A stretch of 64,000 nucleotides of DNA, from assembly GCA_037447655.1 (NCBI GenBank), contig JBBHKE010000230.1, positions 62,001 through 126,000 on the forward strand, in the 5' to 3' direction. Below, in pieces: positions 11,749 to 22,422 of this stretch (its first letter is position 1; the number at the start of each line of letters is the position of its first letter). The notes under the pieces were generated by a model that saw nothing but the letters and a program-made list of their open reading frames with translations, was not told the origin of the DNA and searched no databases. Both the position numbers and the translations under genes were made by a program. The DNA is from Zygnema cylindricum (lineage: Eukaryota; Streptophyta; Zygnematophyceae; Zygnematales; Zygnemataceae).

Positions 11749-12830
11749 CTATTGCAAAAATATATTCTTAGCCTTCTCAAAATTTTGCATTCTAAATTTG
11801 CATTCTAAAACTATCTTAATTTTGGTTTTTCTTTCAATGGTTATTTCTATAATTTGAAGGTCATTTCCAATAGGTTTCTGATCCGGTGAAAGTTCTAAGA
11901 TTTCCCAAGTTTTGGCGTCCAAAATAGGTGTCACAGTATCATTTGTTGTCGTAAACTTATGCTCTTTTTCGGGTTCAAAAATTTCCTCTTGAAAGGTAAG
12001 AGGCTCCATTTGATTATCAAATAGTAAATATCGGTTTCTAATAGCATTCCTCTAGTTAATTCTCCAACTTCCCCTTGGAAATTTTGAGGCTGGAGGCGAA
12101 GGTTTGGTCCGATTGTCAGTTTTTGGTCTTTGCCCCAACGATGGTCCACCGGTGCTTGAAATTTTTGGTCTAGCGACGAGGGGGTCTCGTCGCTTGTCAA
12201 ACAACATGGCACAATCTTCGTTACTTGTGGTACAACATTTTGTGGACGTTTTCAGAATTTTAGCGACGACATCATCATGTCTCTGGTTCAGCGATGAAGT
12301 TGTTTCATCGCTACTTTTTGTTTTTCATTCGGCGCCCGTCATTGATGATCTAGCGACGAGATCATCTCGTCGCTGGTCCAGCGACGACATATGCACGTCA
12401 CTACCTATGTTTGTCACCTTATCGAGTTCTTGTAACGTTACATTTTGATCCATCCTAGGTTTGAATATGATATATTCAGTAACTTTTTCTGCCTTTCTGT
12501 CAACTGACTGGTAAATATCATCTGATTTCTTCTCATCTTTGATAATGATATTTCTTTATATTACTATCCTATTCTTCTTTGTTACATATACTCTATATTC
12601 TGTCGACAAATCATCGTAATCAACTAGGAGTCCAGGTATAGCTTTCAGCTCCATTTTCCACCTAGTCTAAGTACTATCTCGAATAATAACCTTGCTACCA
12701 AATTCTCTAAGGTGACTAACTATTCGTTTTCTTCACGTCCATATCTCATGGGGTGACTTTCATTTGATTACTCTAGACTCTATTCCATTATAAATATATG
12801 TGGCATAATTTAAGGCCTCAGCCGAGTAGG
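11749..12830 (-). pseudogene. second copia pol fragment, integrase tail to reverse transcriptase
   Basis: The minus strand shows the C-terminal integrase region (SHLREFGSKV and RWKMELKAIPGLL near 12.6-12.7 kb), a long linker, and the N-terminal part of reverse transcriptase (EPLTFQEEIFEPEKE and TWEILELSPDQKPIG near 11.9-12.0 kb). After an internal deletion there is a short stretch like FEMKDLGEAKYIL. Several stops and frameshifts are present. It differs from the neighbouring gag-pol remnant and lies in the order of a separate, older insertion. Its linker contains the 23-nt hairpin repeats listed separately. Confidence 0.75.
12172..12402. repeat. cluster of 23-nt hairpin repeats in about 90-bp periods
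   Basis: Imperfect palindromes of constant 23-nt length (9-bp arms, 5-nt loop) lie at 12172-12194, 12262-12284, 12290-12312, 12352-12374 and 12380-12402. The arms are AGCGACGAG/CTCGTCGCT, AGCGATGAA/TTCATCGCT and variants. Starts at 12172, 12262 and 12352 are spaced exactly 90 bp apart, as are 12290 and 12380, and hairpin pairs are separated by GGTYC. In the copia frame they encode repeated peptides such as LDQRRDDLVAR. The same 23-nt motif recurs at 18.4-18.8 kb. Confidence 0.85.
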
Positions 12831-13480
12831 TAAAGTAAAAATTGAAATAGAACAGGCTCCTGGGTGACAAAAGGAAGATAGTCGAAAAAACTTGGGGCCG
12901 AGAAAAGAAAAAAAAGAAATCGGCCGAAACTGGCAGAGCCTATTATGAAAAATCTAGAGAACGGATGGAGCCAGTTCACCCACGAATAGAAAGGCTTTTG
13001 AATATACTTTCTGTAGAATACTTGAAGAAAATGAGAAAAAACCTTAAGAGGAAATAGAAAATGAGAAAAAACCTTAAGAAGATATTATGGTTGAAGCTTT
13101 TGGAAAGGTGTCATCTAAAAACGATTCCCTCCAATACGAGCTGACCTTACGTAATCTTGATGCCTCACTAATGCACAAAATTGGTAGCCAAGATGAGATG
13201 GCCACAAAGGAAAAAACGGCCCGAAACTTTACTCGATTAATAGGAAAAAGAGCGGATGGAAATGATTTGCTAACCAATAGATATATTTTCGAAAATACGT
13301 TCTTTTAAGTACGCGTACGCAAAATCTGACGGCGGATATACGAAGAGACGGTCAAAAAATCCTAACTGGAAGCCATGGCTGAAGCTTCTGGAAGGCCGAA
13401 TGGGAATAACGCCGCAGAGTCCAGCTGGTATGGGATTTCTTTCTCCACGTCGCTCTTTCTTGCCTGAAAATGTTCGGACT
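12831..13480. other. unassigned segment
   Basis: There is no recognisable gene. A purine-rich stretch near 12895-12920 and a 73-codon plus-strand frame at 13087-13308 (with NLDASLMHKIGSQDE) have no family resemblance that I can name. A duplicated AATGAGAAAAAACCTTAAGA occurs near 13028 and 13060. Confidence 0.5.
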
Positions 13481-14122
13481 GTACACCGCGAATTGTAATT
13501 AGAGTAAATTACTCTAATTCGGTCGCTCGAAATTTCGACTCTATGACATCAAATAGAGTAAACGACTCTAATTTTTTCATTATTATACTTTAGGTAAGTT
13601 TAATTAGCGTAAAAAAATTGTAATATAGGTTCGCTTTAAATAGTGTGGAATACGGACGACATTCGACCGTGCAAAATTGTACTTTTTTAAGTAAAAAGGT
13701 ACAAATAATGATTTAATAGAATCGCGCTCGCACGTGAAATCGCACTAAATGAAAAATTAGTCACATCGAAAAAAAGTCGTTCGCATAACTCTCGTCCGTC
13801 AACAGCATCGTCGTCAGTGTGAACATTAACTGACATTCAGCGCGACAAATAATACTAACGTCATAATGACGTCACATCTGGTCAGAATGACGTCACATCT
13901 GTACGGACTGACAGTTTTTCTACGTCTACGTAATTTAGTGTTCATAATTTCAGCGCGGATAATTATTGCCGACATAACCCAATATAGAGTACTTAAATAT
14001 ATTAGAGTAAGCTTCCTCAGTGAAAAAGTTCTATCACATAAATTAGAGTTCATTACTCTAATTGTTTTTTTTTTTTTTTTTACTCTAATTTTTCATTACT
14101 CCAATTACGATTCGCGGTGTAC
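13481..14122. mobile_element. TIR element of the TACACCG family, about 640 bp
   Basis: The left end GTACACCGCGAATTGTAATT and the right end, complementary to GTACACCGCGAATCGTAATT, form a terminal inverted repeat rich in ATTAGAGTAA/TTACTCTAAT. Both flanks carry ACTGT if the element is taken to start at ACACCG, a possible target duplication. There is no transposase frame, so it would be a non-autonomous element. Related ends occur at 35.05, 35.53, 43.02, 43.52, 54.68 and 63.2 kb. The right end borders the KEG-like duplication. Confidence 0.7.
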
Positions 14123-14495
14123 TGTACCATCTTATTTCTGTCCTATGGCCACATCTGGTAACGGATCTTGAAAACCCTAAACCCCCGTGTAAACACATCA
14201 AACGTGACTTTTGTCCATGCTTTACAGTCGAACTGCAGAAGGTTTTTTTTTAGGCTTGCAACCGAGCGACCAGAAATAGAGTAGAACAAACGCGTTGTAC
14301 AGCTACACTTTACAGTTTACAGCACTCTCCATCGTACCGCTTTTAATAACTTTAACGTTGGTAGCTCAGAACCTCGCCTTGAGATAGCCGCCGTCTTCCA
14401 GGGTTTATAAGAACACTCGGGCCAATAGGCGCCGTTGCTTGTCAACTTTGTAAAAGAAAAAGAAAGCCGGCGGTCAAGCCATGGCCAATATAATG

Positions 14496-14685
14496 TGGAC
14501 ACGTGTCTCCCAAAATCGAGCATGTGTGGATTCAGCTGCATGGCTGCCTCGAGGCACCTCGAGATTCTTCAACCTGCCTTCGTCCATTTCTTTTTTTGCC
14601 AAGTCTTCTTTGTAAGAAAATAATTTTCTCGGCATGGAAAGACCTTTTTAAGCATGACACGTGTCACACGTGTGACACGTAGCTC
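14496..14685 (+). promoter_or_regulatory. G-box/ABRE-like cluster upstream of KEG-like copy 1
   Basis: CACGTG occurs at 14500-14505, 14658-14663 and 14667-14672, the last two in GACACGTGTCACACGTGTG followed by another ACACGT. The ACGTGTC context is that of abscisic-acid response elements bound by bZIP factors. The cluster lies about 330-520 bp before the proposed ATG and is conserved at 21902-22085 in front of copy 2. The binding factor and the response are inferred. Confidence 0.55.
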
Positions 14686-16109
14686 GACCATCAGCAGCTG
14701 CTTGCCTCTATCGTACTATTCGGAAACCTTCTTTCACTAATTTTTCTTCGTACTTAGTCTCATTTTTATCGCAAGTTTCTTATCATTAGTCCTCAAATGG
14801 AGTACTACTGTTTTTTGCTCATTTGAATTCTTCTGTCTGTGTAACTGAACAGAACAGTCTTGTAATTGCCACAAAAACCTTTTTTCTCCCCTTTCTTTTC
14901 TGCCAAAGTGTCATTTTCCTCAGCCTTTCACTATTTAGTTTCTTTGCTGGTGAATCTTTGAAAATTGTAAATCAAACCAAAATATTATCATTTTACTTCA
15001 AAGTTTCAGCCATGCATATGGGTGGAGGAGGAGGTCCTAACACTGAAATATCAGAAAACTCTACCGGAGAAAACTCCTTGAACAGCTTTGACAGCTGGAT
15101 GATGACTGAAGCTCCCACCGACGAATACGAAAACGTAATTCTAGAAGATTTTTTTCCCGGAGATTCATTTCCTGGTTTTGAGGTTCCCTTCAGAAATATC
15201 AGGTTTCTCGGCTGGTTAGGGTCCGGAAATTACGGAGAGACGTGGTCGGTGAAAGTACAAATCCATGGGGAGGAATCGGAAATATTATATGAAGCAGTTT
15301 TGAAAATATTGCCAAATCAAAGCAATAATTGCCTAAGTCTGACGTCATCAAATTTGGTAGTGAGGCGACTAACTCGTGTAGTGGAGGCTTTACAAAACCG
15401 CAACTCGAAATGGATATGTTGTCCACATTCCTTCACAGTTCTGGAAAACGATCAAGTAATTATTTCCCTTCTTTGTTTATTTCCCAAAGTTTGTCTACTT
15501 CCCAAAACATTGTTTTCTTCAATATAACTATATTGACTCGTTTAGGCAAATTCCACAGAAAGTTTGGAGAATTAAAAGTTTGGAGAATTATAGGTTTTCC
15601 CCCTTCCAGCTTTAGAATGCTTCCCCCTCCCTCTCGCTTCTCTTCCCCGCGCCCCCCTCCCCCTCCCCTCCCCCTCCTCCTCCCTCTCCCCCCAAGGTTG
15701 TTGTTCTTATGACCTACAGGAGACGTCCATGGGATATGTGGTTTTCTTTACTTGCTCCAAACATTTAGTTTCTCATCGTCGAGAATCAACCTCAGATGTT
15801 TTCTCTTCTATTCACACAATCGACCTTTTGTGACTTACACCGCATAGGTATATTACCCCCATTTTTACACGTTTCACCACATTTTTAACACATTTAAAGT
15901 ACGCGGTGATTCTTTCAGATTGGAATTCTCATGCCTCGATACAAGAAGTCGGTTCTCGACATTATGACGAGCGAACCCGAGAAGCGCCTCGGGGTGGAAG
16001 AGTTTCTCAGGTGACTTCTAATCTTTTGTAAGGTATTAAAACAAGACATATTAGCCTAATATATATATGATCGGAGAATGTGATTTGACAATTAGTTTGA
16101 AACCAGACA

Positions 16110-16350
16110 AATCAGGAATTGATATTTCACTATTCATGTTTCATGATTGATTTTTCATTATTCATGTTTCATGATTGATTTTTCATTATTCATGTTTCAT
16201 GATTGATTTTTCATTATTCATGTTTCATAATTGATATCTCATTATTCATGTTTCATAATTGATATCTCATTATTCAAGTTTCATAATTGATATTTCATTA
16301 ATCATGTTTCATGAGTGATATTTCACTATTCATGTTTCATAATGGATATT
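16110..16350 (+). repeat. minisatellite in an intron of KEG-like copy 1
   Basis: About seven to eight imperfect units of roughly 28-30 bp (TTTCATTATTCATGTTTCAT and variants) occupy the intron between exons 2 and 3. The equivalent intron of copy 2 (about 23545-23680) has fewer units, so unit number changed after the duplication. Confidence 0.85.
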
Positions 16351-17239
16351 TCATATCAATTTATTCATATTGTACTCGTAACTCTTGACCCCATTGCAGA
16401 CTGGGAGCCCGTATTTGCGGTGGAATGAGAGCTCTCCATGAGGATAACATCCTTGCTTTAAACTTAAAACCTTCTAACATCCTCATTGATGAAAGTGGAG
16501 AGGCAGTAGTGGGAGCCTTTGGCATTCCTTGGCTTATCTCAGGTATGGTTCTGTTCTGTTCTGCTTCTTCCAAAGTATGTCCACATTAAAGAATGTTATC
16601 AGCAGTCACTGGAGGAGAAAGAGAAAGAGGAGGAGAAAAAAAAGAGGAGGAGAAAAAAGAGGGGAAGAAGAAGAAGAAGAAGGGAGGCGAAGAAGGGAGA
16701 AGAGAGGAGAAGTAGGAGAAGAAAAAGAAGGAGAAGGACATGAGAACCTGCAGAACAGTAATCCGCTATAGTCAAAACCTGGATATGTTTTAATGCATTG
16801 AAGAATTTGACAATAGTGACATCAGCATTTATAAAGGCTAATGTACCTTTGCTAAAGACTATTACTAGGGGACTGCTACTGAATTATGATTTAAATATCA
16901 AATTTATCAATCCAACCTGTAGCTGTACATTGTTTTAAAACCTACCTATCTCCAAATCTTGCTTTCCATTAGAGGAGTCGGTCTTCCAATCACATTTTCT
17001 TTTCCTATAATTCGGACTGAAGAGCTTGAAGATGGACCATGAGTGTTCAATTTACAAAACATGTGGTTGAATGTGCAGAAAACATTTTCTTGGATCCTCA
17101 AAATCTGGACTCGTTGGGAACTTCCAATTACTCGCCTCCCGAGCAGTGGGCACCGGCTGTAAATGCTCCCCTTTGCAAGGAGAGTGATGTATGGAGCTTC
17201 GCTTGTCTTGCAATCGAGATACTTACAGGTTGTTTTCTT

Positions 17240-17487
17240 TACGTTATCCCTCTCCCTCTCCCTTTCCCTCTCCATCTCTCTCTCCCTCGCCCTCTCCCTC
17301 TCCCTCGCCCTCACCCTCGCCCTCGCCCTCGCCCTCTCCCTTGCCCTCGCCCTCGCCCTCGCCCTCGCCCTCGCCCTCGCCCTCGCCCTCGCCCTCGCCC
17401 TCGCCCTCGCCCTCGCCCTCTCCCTCTCCCTCGCCCTCGCCCTCGCCCGCCCCCCCTCCCGCTCCCCCCCCCCCCCCCCCCCCCCAC
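17240..17487 (+). repeat. CCCTCT/CCCTCG microsatellite with C-run
   Basis: Hexamers CCCTCT and CCCTCG repeat for about 215 bp and end in an almost pure C-run near 17465-17487. They lie in the intron before the last kinase exon, just after the donor site. All six frames are open here and yield artificial Pro-Arg, Ala-Leu, Pro-Ser or Glu-Gly proteins that should not be annotated. The partner in copy 2 lies at 24541-24760. Confidence 0.95.
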
Positions 17488-17730
17488 CACCTCCCCTGAA
17501 AGTGGATAATTATAAGAGAACGAGGGTTTCTGAGTATGCTTGCAAGTGGCCAAACGCTCAATGTTACTTTCTCTTATTTTGCAGGTAGACCTCCTTGGGG
17601 TGGGTTCAAACCCTCCGAGATATTTGAGGCTGTAGTTGTGAAAAAGGAAAAACCCCAATTACCATCTGGTCTTCCCAATACTCTCTCTCCCTCTCTCTCT
17701 CCCTCTCTCTCTTTCTCTTTCTCTCTCTAA

Positions 17731-20700
17731 ATTGACCGTCCTCCATGTCACATTGCAGAAAGTGGAGGGCCAAGGATGAAGCTGCGAACAAGAAAATATA
17801 AGTTATATTTGCTTTGCTGCATTACTTTTTTTAGAGGTTGATTTAATGTAGAAATGTTAGAATATCATCTTGTAGAGTTTAAGATTGATGTAGAGAAAGG
17901 CATAGGTACACGGCATGGGAGTTTCCCTAAGATAGGGAATGGGAGATAGTGGGTAGTTAAAAAATTGCAAAATAGAGAATCACTGTATGAGTTCAATATT
18001 TTGTTAATGAAACTTAATTTGGTTGTGTTACATTTGACCGAGTGTCCTTGTGCACTGATTATGTTGAGCTTGCCTTTCCCCTCTCTATGTGTCCTTTCTC
18101 CTCTCCCTCCCATTTGATGTGTTTTATTTCATCTTTGTCTTCTTTTTTCGCCCATTCATTTTTATTTGGACATCCATGGATTTTGGTATCCTCTTCTGCT
18201 ATTCCTCCATCGCTCAAACCGGATATTTTATCTGCCACTATATTTATGATATTCTCCCTCTCACAATCCTTCTCCATCTTCTTATCCCTACCTCTCACCT
18301 CTCTCACTCAATCTGCCACTCACATTCACTCCACCTCGCCCAATATCTCCCATATACCCCTTCGTCATCATTCAGCGATGAGACTGCCTCATCGCTGATC
18401 GGAAAAAACACTGAAAACCATAGCCGTTTACGTCTTAGAAAATACGTATTAAAACATATACTTCAAATTATAAATATGTGAAAATAATCTTGTGAATAAA
18501 TGGAATTTTCTCGCAGGTTTTGAATACATTCCCTTAAAAAACCTCAAAAGCAACACTAAAATTAATGAAGAAAAAAAAATCCGCCATATACCCTCCTGTC
18601 ATCATTTAGCGATGAGGCTGTCTCATCGCTGTGAATGATGAGGTTGTCTCATCACTGTTCGGTTACATGGATGTTACAACCTCGTCGCCGAGAGACCCTT
18701 CGAGGCAACCCTCCATCGACAAGGCTATCTCGTCGCTAGAACCCTCCAGCGGCGAGATTGGCTCATCGCTGATGGGGCAAGATGCCAACAAAATGCAATA
18801 AACTAGACTTTTTTTAGGAAAATATGAGGGTCCTTGTCATGGCAACTATGCGGTCCAAGGGAATGTACAAGCCCCAATACATCCATGCATTCTTTGTAAA
18901 GAAATATACATTCTTGGAACAATGAATAATATATAGGGGGTTGACCAAAACACTTGTATAATTTTTTTAAAAAAAATACAATATCAATGATTGTATCACA
19001 AAAACCAATTTATCCGACATTCTATTTAAATGTAATCTAAGATAGACTACAACACCAAACAAAATTATAAAAAAAAATGATTACAAACAAACCACACTAT
19101 TATCAAAGAACATATTACAAACCACAGTATTAGAATTCTTATCCCTATCAATGGGTTGTCATATTCCAACGTCCTCAAAGCCATGTCCGTCGCTAAAGTC
19201 ATCCTCGTGTGTGTTGGCTGTTTGTAGCCTCGAAGGAATTCCCGTGCCCTCGCGGTGGGAAGTGGCACCTCGTCATGGGAGCGGTGTAAATAGAGGAGAG
19301 GGAAAGATAAAGAAAGAGGGATAATGATAAGGAGAGGGGGGAGGGAGAGAGAGAGGGGAGAGTTAGGGGAGAGATAGCGGAGAGAGAGGGATTGAGAGAG
19401 AGGGGGATGGAGATGGAGAAAGAGAGAGAGGGAGTAATCTTCGTCGAAACATGTTGAGTTTTCCAGGGTGTACGCGGGAGCTTAAGGTAGCTTCCACCCT
19501 CCTCTTCAAGATCTCCGGTGGGAGCTTCTTCCTCGAGAGGTTCCCCATACTGTAATTCTTCTCTATCGCTCGGCATTTGTGTCTCCTCTGTATCGCGGAT
19601 GTCCCCTCTCCCAAAGTCGTTGTCGATTGGTAATGGAGGGACACGAACATTTCTGGAGTTTCTCGCAGAATAACTCCCAAAAAAAATAGTGATTGGAGAA
19701 AAGATTGGCCAGATATTGGTAAACAATAATAGGTGACAGTTAAGATAAAGAATGGATGCGAAGCAAATAAAGGTAAGGTCAAAGAAGATTGTAAAAATTG
19801 AATAAGTGGTGCCATGATTGTCGAAAAATAGAAATATATATAGCAAAGAAGAAGATCCCAAAGGTTAGAAAATGCAGGAAAGGTTTTTCAATCCAAAATC
19901 TAATTTTTAAAATTTCGGTTGAATTTTAGTGTAAAAAAAAGAAAAAAGTAGAAATAGTAAAGAAAAAAAGGAGCACGAAATGATTTAATGCAAATTCGAT
20001 TCCTTCCTCTTGCTCAAAGCATCAAATGTAACTTGTTCGTTATTTCCTAATTTACAATAACGACAATAACAACAAAAAGGTAGAATCAAAAGTAGAATAA
20101 GTAAGCAAAAAAAGAACATAGCAATGATTTAAAACAGGTCAATTTCATCCGCTTCCTAAAAACATCAAATGTAAGTGCTTCGTTATTAATGATTAGCCAT
20201 AATTATAACAGAAAAATAAAACCAGTACGGAGAAAAAGAACACACAAATGATAAGAACACACAAATGATTTGCTCTGCAGTCAATACATTACAAGTAACA
20301 TCTAGCGTACAGATACTCGTTTTATTAGGGAAAGTGAAAGCGAAAAAAAAAGGCAAAAGAAAGTTTATAACAAGTAAATCTCTTCTTTACTTTTGCTTTT
20401 TTTTCCTTTTAAGAAAGACATCCACTGAAATAAATGTTTTGGCATGTTTAAAAACACATAAATAATCACAAAAAGGGAGCAGCATAAAGACAACATAAAA
20501 ACGGAAGAAATAAAGGAAAACTAAAGCAGTTATTTGAAATATTACGAGGTCGCTTTAGAAACAAGATGTAAAACGAAGTCATTACAGGAAATTACACACA
20601 AAAACGGAAAAATTGAAGGAAAAACTTTACACAATAAAACGGAGAACGACACAAAAAACGTATGGTTTGAAATATAATCGTGAAAATATTTTGAAAATGT

Positions 20701-21514
20701 CTAAATAAAAGCGGGGCTGAACGAAATTGAGCGCGGGTTACAGTGGGAAAATACGCACGTGGTAGGCGACGATGATTTGGGTGAAAGCACCATGGAAAAT
20801 GCTGTAGGTTAATGAATGTACGGAAATTTTTTGGAATAGGCGTTGGGCCCTAAACTCGGTTGGTGCTACATTATGGATGACAATTTGTAGCCATTTAATT
20901 TAAGTGGATTAGAAGAATGCCACGTGTAATGTAAATCAACCAATCATATAACGAGTTAGCTGTGACAAGTCAAATTTTTTCGTATAAAAAACCTCTTTTA
21001 GAGTTAAGATTAACGCTAATAACTATTATTTTTGTGAATGATTTAGAATTAGGACACATATTAACGTTACTATACTCTAATAGAACCGTGAAATAGCAAC
21101 GTAATTAAAGTTAAGGGACAGTTTTAGTGTATATTTTACTACAAGCTACAAACAGGCGACGACATTTTTGGACGCAAGAGCGTACCATGGTCAGTTGGAA
21201 ATTCGTACTTAGGAAAGACGTAACCGGTCACGCATTACACAATTATCGGAGTCACGTTGACAAGTAACTGCGTTAAAATTATCCGACACGTACGGATGTC
21301 AAAAATACGCGACGTCGTGCGATTTGAACAATTTCGTACATTCACATATTTTAGTGTGAAGATATTGTGCGCCGACATTTATTACAAAGCAATTTACAAT
21401 TTAGAGTGTACGAAAAAATAGAGTAAAAAAAATTTCTCAAAAATTTGAAATTCTCAAATAGCGTATATGTTGCTAATTGTTTCATTACGCTATCTATTTC
21501 ATTACGCTAATAGC
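17731..21514. other. region between the KEG-like copies
   Basis: A possible exon remnant follows an acceptor near 17758. Hairpin repeats occupy 18374-18770. A minus-strand frame at 19199-19861 has a hydrophobic start and a Glu-rich middle but low-complexity TC-repeat sequence behind it, so it is doubtful. The DNA from 19.9 to 21.5 kb is AT-rich with no recognisable gene. The right end of a TACACCG-type inverted repeat lies at about 21495-21527. Confidence 0.55.
18374..18770. repeat. second cluster of 23-nt hairpin repeats
   Basis: Palindromes of the same 23-nt design as at 12.2-12.4 kb: 18374-18396 (AGCGATGAG, ACTGC, CTCATCGCT), 18608-18630 (loop GCTGT), 18634-18656 (decayed left arm), 18715-18737 (decayed left arm, right arm CTCGTCGCT) and 18748-18770 (AGCGGCGAG, ATTGG, CTCATCGCT). 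Here they lie in non-coding DNA behind KEG-like copy 1. Loops differ at nearly every copy, whereas arms keep pairing. Confidence 0.85.
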
Positions 21515-21901
21515 GATTCACGGTGTACCATCTAATTTCTGTCCTATGGCCACAATCTGGTAACGGATCTTGAAAACCCCAAAACCCCGTGTAAACAAGT
21601 CAAACGTGACTTTTGTCCATGCTTAACAAGTCGAACTGCACAAGAAGTCGGCTTTTTTTTAGGCTTGCACCCGAACGACCAGAAATAGAGTAGAACAAAC
21701 GCGTTGTACTGCTACACTTTACGGCGCTCTCCATTGTAACCCTTTTTATTAACTTTAACGTTGGTAGCTCAGAAACTCGCCTTGAGATAGCCGCCGTCTT
21801 CCAGGGTTTATAGAACACTCGGGCCAATAGGCGCCGTTGCTTGTCAACTTTGTAAAAGAAAAAGAAAGCCGGCGGTCAAGCTATGGCCAATATAATGTGG
21901 A

Positions 21902-22085
21902 CACGTGTCTCCCAAAGTTGAGCATGTATGGATTCAGCTGCATGGCTGCCTCGAGGCACCTCGAGATTCTTCAAACCATTCATCCATTTCTTTTTTTGCC
22001 AAGTCGTCTTTGCAAGAAAAGAAAGGAAAGTAAAGATTTTTCTCGGCATGAAAAGACTTTTTAAGCATGACACGTGTCACACGTG
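21902..22085 (+). promoter_or_regulatory. G-box/ABRE-like cluster upstream of KEG-like copy 2
   Basis: CACGTG occurs at 21902-21907, 22071-22076 and 22080-22085 in the same arrangement as before copy 1. It lies about 340-520 bp from the proposed start codon at 22423. Confidence 0.55.
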
Positions 22086-22422
22086 TGACACGTAGCTCGA
22101 CCATCATCAGCTGCTTGCCTCTATCGTACTATTCGGAAACCTTCTTTCACTAATTTTTCTTCGTACTTATTCTCATTTTTATCGCAAGTTACTTATCCTT
22201 AGTCCTCAAATGGAGTACTAATGTTTTTTGCTCATTTGAATTCTTCTGTCTGTGTAACTGAACAGAACAGTCTTGTAATTGCCACAAACCTTTTTCCTCC
22301 CCTTTCTTTTCTGCCAAAGTGTCATTTTCCTCAGCCTTTCACTATTTAGTTTATTTGCTGGTGAATCTTTGAAAATTGTAAATCACACCAAAATATTATC
22401 ATTTTACTTCAAAGTTTCAGCC

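Larger units (their letters stand above)
14109..17681 (+). repeat. tandem duplication, copy 1 (KEG-like promoter and kinase exons)
   Basis: It aligns collinearly with 21515-24947 through promoter, exons and introns, with high identity by eye and length differences mainly in microsatellites and minisatellites. The left edge falls at the end of a TACACCG-type inverted repeat in both copies. The right edge lies inside the exon coding for the kinase C-lobe, after CTTCCCAATAC, where copy 1 passes into a CT microsatellite and unrelated DNA. Confidence 0.88.
15012..17730 (+). pseudogene. KEG-like kinase-domain gene, copy 1, 3'-truncated
   Basis: Proposed exons: 15012-15455 (ATG before [12 protein letters not shown]), 15919-16010, 16400-16542, 16975-17042, 17079-17228 and 17585-17730. 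Exon 1 gives the glycine loop GSGNYGETW and the beta-3 lysine in AVLKIL. Exon 3 gives the catalytic-loop equivalent LALNLKPSN (Asn where active kinases have Asp) and GAFGIP in place of DFG, so a pseudokinase is likely. Exon 5 carries SPPEQW and SDVWSF. The frame cannot be carried from 16975-17042 into 17079-17228 by GT-AG splicing. The last exon breaks at a CT microsatellite, adding LSPSLSPSLSFSFSL and a stop at 17730, so the end of the kinase domain and all HERC2-like repeats are missing. It may be a pseudogene or a short expressed paralog. Confidence 0.6.

Noticed and set aside
17191-17588. Long Pro-Arg, Ala-Leu, Pro-Ser and Glu-Gly frames on both strands
   Set aside because: All six frames are open because the CCCTCG/CCCTCT hexamer has no stop; it is an intronic microsatellite between two well-supported kinase exons.
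12172-18770. CRISPR-like array
   Set aside because: The repeats are palindromic and evenly sized, but spacing is irregular, arms vary and the genome is eukaryotic; there are no cas genes.
19199-19861. 220-codon minus-strand frame with a hydrophobic start
   Set aside because: More than half is TC-repeat low complexity and the rest matches no family I know; no splice or homology support, so it is mentioned only within the intergenic entry.
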